A stretch of DNA of 64,000 nucleotides, from positions 806,001 to 870,000 of the forward strand of contig JAFDVP010000001.1 of NCBI GenBank assembly GCA_018268895.1, read 5' to 3'. The translations under genes were made by a program, and so were the position numbers. The notes under the pieces were generated by a model. It ran no database searches and was not told the DNA's origin. It saw only the letters and a program-made list of their open reading frames with translations. This document shows positions 44,607 through 53,989 of this stretch, piece by piece (the first letter of the stretch is position 1; every line of letters starts with the position of its first letter). The DNA comes from Acidobacteriota bacterium (GTDB lineage: Bacteria > Acidobacteriota > Terriglobia > Terriglobales > Acidobacteriaceae).

Positions 44607-47600
44607 ATGAGTCCAGTGAGTCCAGGAAGACCGAAAAGCCCAATTCGGATGTTCTGTGCAGCAGCCGTGCTGGGGGCAGGCGTCTTTGTTTCACTGCCGG
44701 TGCAACTTCACGCGCAGACCCAATCCGCAGCGACGCAGGCCCTGCTCGATAAGGCCCACGCCCTCGAGGTTCGCGGCCGCATGGACATGGCCTCGCAGAC
44801 CTGGCAGCAGGTCCTTCTCGCCGACCCGAACAACACCGACGCTCTCGCCGGTCTCGCCCGCGCGGCCAAGATGAGCGGCAACAACAATCTTGCCGGGACA
44901 TATATAGACCGGCTCCGTGCCATCAATCCCAACGACCCGAACATTCAGCGCATCGAGAACATGGGGTCGCAGCAGAACCAGTCCTCCGCTCTTGCGCAGG
45001 CGGGTAAGTTTGCCCAGTCCGGTCAGTATGCGCAGGCGATGGCCATCTATAGAAAGACCTTCGGCGATGCGCCGCCTCCAGGAGACTGGTCTCTCGCCTA
45101 CTACGAGACCGAAGCCGCGATTCCTGACGACCGTCCCCACGCTATTGCCGGTCTCCGCGCACTCGTTCAGAAGTACCCCAACGACTCGCGCTACCAGATC
45201 GCTCTCGGGAGAATCCTGACCTACAATCCGGCGACTCGCGCCGAAGGCCGCCGCTTCCTCGAGAAGCACCCCAACGACCCGCAGGCCGTCGAGGCGCTGC
45301 ATCAGTCGCTCGTGTGGGACCAGTCCAACCCTGCATCGGCTGCCGATATCCGTGCCTACCTTTCCAAGCACAACGATGCGCAGCTGGCGGATGCGCTCAA
45401 AAGGCAGCCGAAGCCCAGCACGGCCGTTCCGCAGACTCCCGAACAGTTAGCCGAAGCTTCAGCCGCTCGCGCCCGCAGCCAGGAAGAGCAGGCTGCCTAT
45501 GCTGCTCTGAACGCCAAGCGTCTCGACGAGGCTGATACCCGCTTCAAGGCGATCCTTGCCAAGGAGCCGGACAATCCGCGCGCCCTCGCCGGTCTCGGCT
45601 ATGTCCGTATGCAGCAGGGCAGCTTCGGCGGAGCGATCAGCTTCCTCGAGCAGGCCAAGCAGTATGGCGCACGCGACAGCGGACTCGACAACGCGCTCGA
45701 GACCTCGCGCTTCTACAGCACCATGGCCGATGGCCAGACTGCTCTCAACGAGAACGATCTCACCACGGCTGAGCAGAAATATCAGGAGGCGCTCTCTCTC
45801 CGTCCCAACAGCTCAGAGGCCCTTGAGGGTCTGGGCGGCACACTGCTCAAGGCGCAGCAGAACGACGCTGCGGTCGATATCTTCGAGCGTTACACCAAGG
45901 CCAAGCCCTCGTCATCCGCTGCATGGCGCGGACTCTTCATGGCGCAGTACAACGCCGGCAACGCCCCCGGGGCACTGACGACTGAACGTAAGATCCCCTC
46001 CGCCGTTCGGTCGCAGTTGATGAAGGACCCCGACTTCCTGCGCACGCTCGCCTCGGCCTACTCTGCCGTCGGCCGCGATGCCGATGCGCAGCGCGTCCTT
46101 AAGAGCGCCCTCGAACTTCCATTCCCCACCGGGGCCAAGGGGCTCAAGGTAGAGACGCAGCTTCAGTACGCCGCCCTTCTTCTGCAGGCGAACCGCCTCG
46201 ATCAGGCCCAGGCCCTCTATCGGCAGGCCGTTCAGACCGATCTTTCGAACACGCAGGCATGGCAGGGGCTGGTTCGTGTCGAGCACGCGATGAAGCAGGA
46301 CGATCTCGCCGTGCAGGCGCTGCAAAGCATGCCGCCGTCCAGCTACCAGATGGCGATGCGTGACCCCGGCTTCCAGACGACGGTCGCCTCCATCTATCAG
46401 TCGCAGAACAAGCTCGACATTGCCCAGGACATTCTCGAGAAGTCCGTTGCCGCACAGATGCAGGCCGGGCAGAAGCCATCGACCGGCGTTCTGCTTCAAC
46501 TCGCAGGTATCTATCTCACGCGTAACAATGCGCAGGCCGCCTACCCCATCTATCGCAAAATTCTCGCTGACGATCCCCAGCGCCCCGACGCATGGAAGGG
46601 CCTGGTCACCATCCTGCACGCCACCAATCGCGACTCCGAGGCTCTCGCCCAGGTGCAGCAGATTCCGCCCGCGATTCGCCAGCAGTTGGAGAACGATCCC
46701 GAGTACCTTCAGGCAGTCGGCGCTGTCTACAACGCGCTCGGCCAGCCGCAGCAGGCGATGGTCTTTATGCAGCGCGTGCAGCAGCACTACGCGATGCAGC
46801 ACGCCGCTCCTCCGGCAGACATCGATATTCAGGACGCATGGCTTCTCTATAACGGAGGCAACGACGCCGGTCTCTATCGCCAGTTGATGCTCCTCGGCGG
46901 ACGCGCCGACCTCTCTGACGAGCAGCGCCGCACCGTACAGACCATCTGGTCGAGCTGGGCCGTCCGTCGCGCCAACCAGACGGCTGCCACAGGAAATATC
47001 AAGCGCTCGCTGGCAATTCTCAACGCCGCGGCAAAGTCTTTTCCGGATAACCCCGGCGTCCTTCGCGCCCTCGCCTCCGGCTACGCCCGGGCGGGTCAGC
47101 CCAAGCAGGCAGTGGTCATCTTTCAGTCGCAGGACATGACTGCGGCCACGGCCTCCGATTACAAATCCGCCGTAGGTGCTGCACTTGCCTCCGGTAACAC
47201 GAAGGACGCCGAAACCTGGCTCCGGTACGGGCTCGATCAGTATCCGCGCGATGCCGAGATGCTCAATCTCGCCGCACGCTTCGAACAGGCACGCGGTAAT
47301 AGCGGTCGTGCCGCGGACTACTTTAAGGCATCCCTGGCAGCGCTTCCTCCCGGAGATCCCGGTGCCGAACTCGCCGGCGAACTGAGCCAGCCTGCGCCCG
47401 TCCGCGGTCTGCCCAGCGCCGCCCACGCCGCCGACCTTGCCAATCTTCTCGGAGTCTCCGACGGCTCCGATATCGAAGGAGCGCAGGCCCCCTCGAAGCC
47501 TTACCTGCCCAGCTACTCCAACTCGTCTGGCCAGGCCCCGGTTCAGAACCCCTATACCGGAAGGTCGAGCGTCGTTCCGTCGTATATGTCGAACCCGGCA

Positions 47601-49634
47601 GCCCGCAAGCCGAAGAGCAGCGGTTCGCGTCTGGGCGACTACGTGCCAGAGACGGTGGCATCCTCCTCGGCGGCAACCGGCGTCAGCAATCCTCCGGCAG
47701 ACACGATCGTTGCCATGTCGACGACCTCCTCTGAGGCGGAAGACTTTCAACGCCGGCAGATCGCCCGCCCCACCGAGCAGGCCCAGTCGCAACCCCTGAT
47801 CTCGGCCCATCCCCAACAGGATAGCTACGGCCCCTACGTTCCTTACGTCGCGACCTCGCCGATGGCTGTTGACATGTCAGCTCCGCAGGCTGCAATCAAG
47901 AATCCCGAGTGGGGCTTTACGCCGACGCCGACCACAGTCCAGCTCGGCGATGCGACACCGCATATCGATCCGCCGCAGAAGGAGGTTACCGACGTTCTCC
48001 CCGCGGCGCGTTACATGCCCAATGCACGGGTGGGCTCATCGCGTCCTTTGATTGGGCAGAGCAATCCTTCGCAGGCCGGTCTTGAGTCGCTCTCGACGCG
48101 CAACGCGCAGTACAACCCGCAGGCCCCCTCGCAGGCGGGAGACAGCTACGGCCAGCAGTATCCCCAGCCTGGCGCCAGCCCGCATATCGGCTCAGCTCGC
48201 ACACGCCGCTCGACTTCTTCCAGCTCAGCCTCGCAGCGCATCACCTCGCAGCCGCCGCTGAGCTATCCTGGCGTTCAACGTCCGCTTACCGACTCCGGCT
48301 ATCCGACTCTCACGCCAATGCCATCGCAGGGCGCACCTCCGACCGACGCCGACCTTCTCGCCAAGAACGTCCCTCCACTGCGCGGTTCCTACGATCCCAG
48401 CGCCGTGGTTCCAGGCGGCCCGCTCTCGCAGCGTGAGAAGACGGAACAGGACCTCGCCGCTCTCGAAGGCTCCTACTCCGGCTGGATCGGCGGCACCGGC
48501 TATGCGCGCTACCGCAGCGGTACGCCCGGCTTCGACCGACTCAGCGACCTTGAAGCTCCCTTTGAGGCCTCAGCCGTTCTTGGCAAGGCGCTTCGCGTCT
48601 CTGTTATTCCGCGCGCCGTCTTCCTGGGTTCGGGCGCAGTCAATACCACTGCGTTCCAGAACCAGAACGGCGGCGTCATTCCAGTGCTCGGAACCCTGCC
48701 AGGCAACGCCCTGGTCGCACCGTCACAGCAGTTCTCCTCCGGTATCGGCGGCGAGCTCCAGCTCACAACGCAGAACATCGGCCTCTCGGTGGGATACACG
48801 CCCTACAACTTCCTCGTCTCCAACGTGATCGGCCACTTCCGCTGGCGTCCTCTGGGTGGCCCCATTACCTTCTATGGTGACCGCGACTCCGTCAAGGATA
48901 CGCAGCTCTCCTATGCCGGCCTCCGCGATCCCGGCAGCATCACTCCCCTCTACCAGGGCAACATCTGGGGAGGCGTCGTCTCCTCCGGCGGCGGCATTCG
49001 CATTGACACCGGCAACGAGCGCGCAGGCTTCTATGCTCAGGTTGGCGGAACGAACATCGACGGCTATCACGTCCTCGAGAACCGGCGCTACGACGGCACC
49101 ATGGGCGCTTACTTCCTCGTCCATCGCTGGCCCGGTTTCGGCAAGCTCAACATGGGCGCCAACTTCTTCGGCATGCACTACGACCACAACGAGCGCGGCA
49201 TGACCTACGGCCAGGGCGGATACTTCAGCCCGAAGGCCTACTTCCTCGCCTCGGTGCCGCTTGCCTACGAAGGCAACTACGGAAACAACTTCCACTTCAC
49301 CATTAATGGGAGCGCGGGCATCCAGACCTTCCAGGAGGAGAGCGCGCCGTTCTATCCGCTGGACCGTCCTCTACAGACCTCTTCGGGGAATGCTTATTAC
49401 CCGCAGAACAGCAGCACCGGCCTGAACTATGGACTCGACACGGAAGGCGCCTACCGCGTGACCGACCGCTGGTATGTCGGCGGCTTTGTGGTCGCCAACA
49501 ATACCAGCAACTACAACATGATCTCCGGCGGCTTCTTTGTGCGATACCTCTTCAAATCGCAGATCCCCACGGAGACATCGTCGCGCGGATACTTCCCGCC
49601 GAATACTGGTTTCCGTCCGCTGCGCGTCCCGTAG
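44607..49634 (+). CDS. bcsC: Cellulose export protein BcsC (TPR + outer-membrane barrel)
   Basis: The 1,675-residue protein starts with a signal peptide (FCAAAVLGAGVFVSLPVQLHAQ). Many TPR helices follow from about residue 40 to 920 (LEVRGRMDMASQTWQQVLLADPNN is split over the first). A Pro/Ser/Gln-rich linker spans about 950-1270. The BCSC_C beta-barrel runs from about 1285 (LEGSYSGWIGGTGYARYRSG) to the end. The barrel forms the outer-membrane exit for cellulose and the TPRs span the periplasm. E. coli BcsC is about 1,157 residues, so this one is much longer, mainly in the TPR and linker. The ATG at 44607 follows ACGAGG; a GTG at 44595 is possible. The 148-base gap before it is AT-rich and holds no gene. 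Confidence 0.94.
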   Translation: MSPVSPGRPKSPIRMFCAAAVLGAGVFVSLPVQLHAQTQSAATQALLDKAHALEVRGRMDMASQTWQQVLLADPNNTDALAGLARAAKMSGNNNLAGTYIDRLRAINPNDPNIQRIENMGSQQNQSSALAQAGKFAQSGQYAQAMAIYRKTFGDAPPPGDWSLAYYETEAAIPDDRPHAIAGLRALVQKYPNDSRYQIALGRILTYNPATRAEGRRFLEKHPNDPQAVEALHQSLVWDQSNPASAADIRAYLSKHNDAQLADALKRQPKPSTAVPQTPEQLAEASAARARSQEEQAAYAALNAKRLDEADTRFKAILAKEPDNPRALAGLGYVRMQQGSFGGAISFLEQAKQYGARDSGLDNALETSRFYSTMADGQTALNENDLTTAEQKYQEALSLRPNSSEALEGLGGTLLKAQQNDAAVDIFERYTKAKPSSSAAWRGLFMAQYNAGNAPGALTTERKIPSAVRSQLMKDPDFLRTLASAYSAVGRDADAQRVLKSALELPFPTGAKGLKVETQLQYAALLLQANRLDQAQALYRQAVQTDLSNTQAWQGLVRVEHAMKQDDLAVQALQSMPPSSYQMAMRDPGFQTTVASIYQSQNKLDIAQDILEKSVAAQMQAGQKPSTGVLLQLAGIYLTRNNAQAAYPIYRKILADDPQRPDAWKGLVTILHATNRDSEALAQVQQIPPAIRQQLENDPEYLQAVGAVYNALGQPQQAMVFMQRVQQHYAMQHAAPPADIDIQDAWLLYNGGNDAGLYRQLMLLGGRADLSDEQRRTVQTIWSSWAVRRANQTAATGNIKRSLAILNAAAKSFPDNPGVLRALASGYARAGQPKQAVVIFQSQDMTAATASDYKSAVGAALASGNTKDAETWLRYGLDQYPRDAEMLNLAARFEQARGNSGRAADYFKASLAALPPGDPGAELAGELSQPAPVRGLPSAAHAADLANLLGVSDGSDIEGAQAPSKPYLPSYSNSSGQAPVQNPYTGRSSVVPSYMSNPAARKPKSSGSRLGDYVPETVASSSAATGVSNPPADTIVAMSTTSSEAEDFQRRQIARPTEQAQSQPLISAHPQQDSYGPYVPYVATSPMAVDMSAPQAAIKNPEWGFTPTPTTVQLGDATPHIDPPQKEVTDVLPAARYMPNARVGSSRPLIGQSNPSQAGLESLSTRNAQYNPQAPSQAGDSYGQQYPQPGASPHIGSARTRRSTSSSSASQRITSQPPLSYPGVQRPLTDSGYPTLTPMPSQGAPPTDADLLAKNVPPLRGSYDPSAVVPGGPLSQREKTEQDLAALEGSYSGWIGGTGYARYRSGTPGFDRLSDLEAPFEASAVLGKALRVSVIPRAVFLGSGAVNTTAFQNQNGGVIPVLGTLPGNALVAPSQQFSSGIGGELQLTTQNIGLSVGYTPYNFLVSNVIGHFRWRPLGGPITFYGDRDSVKDTQLSYAGLRDPGSITPLYQGNIWGGVVSSGGGIRIDTGNERAGFYAQVGGTNIDGYHVLENRRYDGTMGAYFLVHRWPGFGKLNMGANFFGMHYDHNERGMTYGQGGYFSPKAYFLASVPLAYEGNYGNNFHFTINGSAGIQTFQEESAPFYPLDRPLQTSSGNAYYPQNSSTGLNYGLDTEGAYRVTDRWYVGGFVVANNTSNYNMISGGFFVRYLFKSQIPTETSSRGYFPPNTGFRPLRVP

Positions 49635-49651
49635 CCTCCATCTGCCGCGGT

Positions 49652-49710
49652 TGTCATTCCGTAGCGCAGCGGGGGAGCTTGCCCTGAGCGAAGTCGAATG
49701 GGAGTCTGCT
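49652..49710. repeat. Dispersed intergenic repeat after bcsC
   Basis: TGTCATTCCGTAGCGCAGCG begins a unit of the same repeat family as at 21772, followed by a related CCCTGAGCGAAGTCGAATGGGAG segment. It lies in the 277-base gap between bcsC and the DUF3857 genes; no gene was seen in that gap. Confidence 0.65.
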
Positions 49711-49911
49711 TTCTTTTGCGCTGCAACAAATGCCTGCGGAAACAGCAGCCTCTTGCGCTGTCCGGTTCTCCCCCGAAGCGGTCATCTATCAACAGATAAT
49801 TTCGTTGCAACTTGGGGCCATCACGTCGTATAACCACGACACGCAAACAATCTCGCCTCCGGTTATCTACCTTCGACCGCCGGTTTTCTGGGAGTTGCGT
49901 GCGAGGCCCTG

Positions 49912-51900
49912 ATGAACTTTCTGTACGACTTGCTGCAAACGGTTCTTCGTCGTTTTTCCGTTTTCGCCCTTCTCTTTCTTCCGGCAACAACATTATTTGC
50001 CGCCAAAGACAGCGTCCCCGACTGGGTGAAGACGGCCGCTGCCCAGCAGCTTCCGAAGTACTCTTCCGATACCAACGCCGTTGTCCTGCTCAACGACACC
50101 ACCTACGCTGTAGCCCCTGACGGCACCGCTGTCGAACGCGTTCGCAGGGTGGTCAAGATCCTCCGCCCCCAGGGTCGAGACGAGGGCCTCGTCTTCGTGC
50201 CCTTCGACAATGACCGCAAGATCCATTCGCTGCATGTCTGGAGCATCTCTCCCGACGGCCACGAGTTCGCCCTTAATGACAAGGAGATCGTCGAGTTCGG
50301 CTATCCCGGTCAGGGCAATCTGTACAGCGATATGCGCGTTAAGGCTGCGAGACCCGCAGGCCGCGATCCCGGTGGCGTGGTTGCCTATGAGTATGAGCGG
50401 AGCGAACGGCCCTATATCGCCGAGACGACCTGGTTCTTTCAGGAGAACATCCCTCGCCTCAGCCAGACCTTCACGCTGGAACTGCCTGCCGGTTTTAGTT
50501 ACTCCACTGTCTGGGCTCACCACGCTTCCATCAAGGAGTCCGATCTCGAAAACCGGCGCTGGCGCTGGGAGATGAATGGGACCCCGGCGATCGATCTCGA
50601 GCGCGTTCTCCATCGCCCGTCCGAACTCGCGCTCGCTGGCCGCATGACCATCCGTTACGCTCCCGCAGGAAAGTCCGCCGATGCAGCGGACGGCTGGAAG
50701 AGCATCGGTGAGTGGTATGACGGCCTCTCTCGCAACCGGCTTGCTGCAACGCCTGAGATCGCCGCCAAGGCCAATGAGCTCGCCGCCGGCAAGACCGACT
50801 TCTACGACAAGACCGAAGCCATCGCCGAGTTCGTGCAGAAGCAGATCCGCTACTTCGTCATCGAGATGGGTATTGGCGGCTATCAACCGCACTTCGCTGC
50901 CGACATCTATCGCAACCGTTACGGCGACTGTAAGGATAAGGCGACGCTTCTGTCGTCGATGCTCTCCACCGTCGGCGTTCATGCTGCGCTTCTCATGGTC
51001 GACGATCGCCGCGGCGTCATCGACCCCAAGGCACCGTCCATCGTCGGCAATCACATGGTCACCGCCATTGAGGTCCCCAAGGGCTACGAGTCGAAGAAGC
51101 TGCGCAGCGTGGTGACGGCGAAGACAGGCCGCCGTTACCTGGTCTTCGACCCCACCTGGGAGAAGACGCCGTTCGGCCAGTTCGAGCACGAACTACAGGG
51201 AAGCTACGGCGTTCTGATGGAGGGCGCGGAAAGCCAGGTCATCGCTCTGCCGGTGCTGTCTCCTGAGCTGAACACGATTCGCCGCACGGCGAGCATGCGC
51301 CTTGATTCAGACGGCACCCTCAAGGGAAGTGTCGTCGAACGCCGCTTCGGCGATGTCTCCGACCGTAGACGAAGCTTGTACACTCACGGCGACGCCAAGG
51401 AACAGAGCGACTACATCGACCATGCCCTCGAGCAGGACTTCCCTACCTTCAAAGTTTCCGAGATGAAGATCGAGAACGCCGAGGCGCTTAACAAGGACCT
51501 GACCAACACCTACACGCTCGACGTCGAGCGCTATGGCCGCTCCATGGGGCAGCTTCTCATGGTGCGTCCGCGCATCCTCGGCAGCGAGGCCCCGGCTGTC
51601 GACCACGAACACCGCACTGTCCCCATCGACCTCCGCGAGACCATGCAGGCCACGGATGAGTACAACATCGAATTGCCCTCAGGCTATGCCGTCGATGAAC
51701 TTCCTGAAGCCGTCAAGCTCGACGTAGGCTTTGCCTCCTACGAGAGCTCCAGCCAGGTCAAAGACAACGTTCTGCACTACACACGCACATACACGGTTCG
51801 CGAGGTGACCCTGCCTCCCGAAAAATACCCTGACCTGCAAAAGCTCGCCGGCGTGATCGCGACCGACGAGCAGAGCCGCGCCATCTTCAAAAAGCAATAG
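49912..51900 (+). CDS. DUF3857 / transglutaminase-like protein (catalytic triad present)
   Basis: The 662-residue exported protein has a signal peptide (VFALLFLPATTLFAA) and a DUF3857 domain (about residues 60-270). A transglutaminase-like core follows (about 290-420). The core keeps C340 in RYGDCKDKATLL, H381 in VGNHMVTA and D413 in LVFDPTWE, the usual Cys-His-Asp set, so peptidase or transglutaminase-type activity is possible. A C-terminal beta-rich region ends it. Such proteins are common in Acidobacteria and Bacteroidetes and their substrates are unknown. A paralogue lies 43 bases downstream, probably in the same operon. Confidence 0.88.
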   Translation: MNFLYDLLQTVLRRFSVFALLFLPATTLFAAKDSVPDWVKTAAAQQLPKYSSDTNAVVLLNDTTYAVAPDGTAVERVRRVVKILRPQGRDEGLVFVPFDNDRKIHSLHVWSISPDGHEFALNDKEIVEFGYPGQGNLYSDMRVKAARPAGRDPGGVVAYEYERSERPYIAETTWFFQENIPRLSQTFTLELPAGFSYSTVWAHHASIKESDLENRRWRWEMNGTPAIDLERVLHRPSELALAGRMTIRYAPAGKSADAADGWKSIGEWYDGLSRNRLAATPEIAAKANELAAGKTDFYDKTEAIAEFVQKQIRYFVIEMGIGGYQPHFAADIYRNRYGDCKDKATLLSSMLSTVGVHAALLMVDDRRGVIDPKAPSIVGNHMVTAIEVPKGYESKKLRSVVTAKTGRRYLVFDPTWEKTPFGQFEHELQGSYGVLMEGAESQVIALPVLSPELNTIRRTASMRLDSDGTLKGSVVERRFGDVSDRRRSLYTHGDAKEQSDYIDHALEQDFPTFKVSEMKIENAEALNKDLTNTYTLDVERYGRSMGQLLMVRPRILGSEAPAVDHEHRTVPIDLRETMQATDEYNIELPSGYAVDELPEAVKLDVGFASYESSSQVKDNVLHYTRTYTVREVTLPPEKYPDLQKLAGVIATDEQSRAIFKKQ

Positions 51901-51943
51901 ACAAGGCTGTTTCCTGCAACAACTCAAAGAAGGATCTACAGAA

Positions 51944-53989
51944 ATGAATGGGATGACTCAACGACTCCTGCGTACAGCGATCGTTCTCTCGCTTGCCTCT
52001 CTCTCTTCGCCGCTCGTTCGCGCCGACCAGTGGACGGAGCCGACCAGGGAAGAACTCTCCATGACCTCGCAACCCGAAGTCCCGGGGGCGGCCGCCGTCT
52101 ACCTCACGCGCGAGGAGACCACCGAAGACAAGCTGCATATGTGGCACGTCTATACGCGCCTGAAAGTCCTCACCGAGAAGGGCAAGGACTACGCCAACGT
52201 CGAGCTGAACTACCGTTCCACAAATGGTGGCGGCGGCTACACCGTCTCAGACATCGCGGGGCGCACCATACATCCTGACGGCACCATCATTCCGTTCACA
52301 GGCAAGCCCTACGAGAAGCTCATCGAAAAGACCCAGGGCTACGGTGGCTCCAAGTACATGGCGAAGGTCTTCACCATGCCCGATGTAGAGGTGGGCAGCA
52401 TCATCGAGTACCGCTACACCCTGCGCTACGACGACTACTACTACATCTCTCCCGACTGGTTTATCCAGTCGGAGCTTTACATGCGCAAGGCCCACTATGT
52501 CTGGAAGCCTACCAGTGCGACGCTGGTCATCAGGCGCGAGGGAAGGGAACAGCTCAGCAATGGCATTTCCTGGTTTCCCGTGCTCCCCAAAGGGGCCGAG
52601 GTCAAGATGACCCGCCTTCCTCCTACCGGAATGGATCGAGACGGCCAACTGATCTTCGATCTCGACGTCCACGACATTCCCCCTTCGCCGAAGGAGGAGT
52701 ACATGCCGCCTATCCGCAGCTTCAGCTACCGTGTGCTCTTCTTCTACTCTGCGTACCGCTCCGGCGACGAGTTCTGGAAGAGTGAAGCGAAGTACTGGTC
52801 CAAGGAGTCGGACAAGTTCATCGGACCGAACGCAAAGGTCACTGCCACGGTTCAGCAGTTGGTGGCTCCCTCCGACACGCAGGACCAGAAGCTCCACAAG
52901 ATATACAACGAGGTGATGAAGTTCGAAAATACCGACTTCACCCGTACACACGACCGCGCCGAAGACAAGGCTGCAGGACTTCACAACATCCACTCGACTG
53001 ACGATATCCTCGAGCGCAAGCGTGGCTCCGGCGACCAGTTGGCAGAGCTCTTCGTCGCCATGGCCCGCGCTGCCGGCATGAAGGCGTATCTCTTCTCTGT
53101 GACCAATCGCAGCCGCAGTATCTTTACACCCGCGTATCTCAACACGTCGCAACTCGATGACAACATTGCTGTCGTCAACGTCGATGGCAAGGAACAGTTC
53201 TTCGATCCCGGCAGCCGCTACTGCCCTTACGGCCATCTCGCGTGGGAGCATACCTTCGCCGGTGGCATCCGACAGACCGACGGGGGGGCGGAGATCAGCC
53301 AGAGCCCCGGCGAGCCCTATACCTTCTCGCGCACCGAACGCGTTGCCGATCTCACCATGGACGAGCACGGAGAGGTCACCGGCATCGTCAAATTGACCTT
53401 TAAGGGATCGCCCGCTTTGACCTGGCGCAAACGTTCGCTCGAAGGCGACACCACCAGCTTCAACCACGCGCTGCAAACCAACCTTGAGCGCCTGCTGCCC
53501 GGCGGGGTCGAGGTCAAAGTCGGAACTATCCAGAACCTCGATGCCTACGAGGAACCTCTCGTCGTCAACTACACCATCAAGGGACCGATCGGCGCGCCGA
53601 CAGGAAAGCGTCTCTTCCTCCCGTCAGACATCTTCGTGAGCAACCAGAAGGCGACCTTCCCGCACGAGAAGCGCGAGATTGCCGTCAGCTTCGACTACCC
53701 GGCCATGACCCTGGATGCGATGCGCATCAAATTGCCTCCATCGATGAAGATCGAATCTGTACCGGCGAAAGACCAGCAGCAGTTTCAAAAGTTCGCTCTA
53801 TACACGTTTGAACCCCAGTCCACGGCGAACTCGGTGACAGTCCGTCGCAACTTCACCATCGGCGAATTCCTCTTCATGCCTAAGGAGTACCCTGAGCTTC
53901 GCGGCTTCTACAACAAGCTCGAAACCAAGGACCAGGAAAACATCATCCTCACGGCTGCGCCGGCTGCGGCTGTTGTCTCCTCAAACTGA
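51944..53989 (+). CDS. DUF3857 / transglutaminase-like protein lacking catalytic Cys and His
   Basis: The 681-residue exported protein is a paralogue of the preceding one: signal peptide (AIVLSLASLSSPLVRA), DUF3857 region, then a transglutaminase-like core and a C-terminal domain. At the Cys position the sequence reads GSGDQLAEL with Q365, and at the His position DDNIAVV with N407. The Asp is kept (D421 in FFDPGSRY). The spacing between the positions is almost the same as in the neighbour, so the alignment is secure. It is probably a non-enzymatic binding version. Its 3' end overlaps the convergent membrane-protein gene by 41 bases. Confidence 0.87.
   Translation: MNGMTQRLLRTAIVLSLASLSSPLVRADQWTEPTREELSMTSQPEVPGAAAVYLTREETTEDKLHMWHVYTRLKVLTEKGKDYANVELNYRSTNGGGGYTVSDIAGRTIHPDGTIIPFTGKPYEKLIEKTQGYGGSKYMAKVFTMPDVEVGSIIEYRYTLRYDDYYYISPDWFIQSELYMRKAHYVWKPTSATLVIRREGREQLSNGISWFPVLPKGAEVKMTRLPPTGMDRDGQLIFDLDVHDIPPSPKEEYMPPIRSFSYRVLFFYSAYRSGDEFWKSEAKYWSKESDKFIGPNAKVTATVQQLVAPSDTQDQKLHKIYNEVMKFENTDFTRTHDRAEDKAAGLHNIHSTDDILERKRGSGDQLAELFVAMARAAGMKAYLFSVTNRSRSIFTPAYLNTSQLDDNIAVVNVDGKEQFFDPGSRYCPYGHLAWEHTFAGGIRQTDGGAEISQSPGEPYTFSRTERVADLTMDEHGEVTGIVKLTFKGSPALTWRKRSLEGDTTSFNHALQTNLERLLPGGVEVKVGTIQNLDAYEEPLVVNYTIKGPIGAPTGKRLFLPSDIFVSNQKATFPHEKREIAVSFDYPAMTLDAMRIKLPPSMKIESVPAKDQQQFQKFALYTFEPQSTANSVTVRRNFTIGEFLFMPKEYPELRGFYNKLETKDQENIILTAAPAAAVVSSN

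Noticed and set aside
45912..47816. 634-codon minus-strand frame opposite bcsC
   Set aside because: Antisense to the TPR region, no recognisable domain or start signal.
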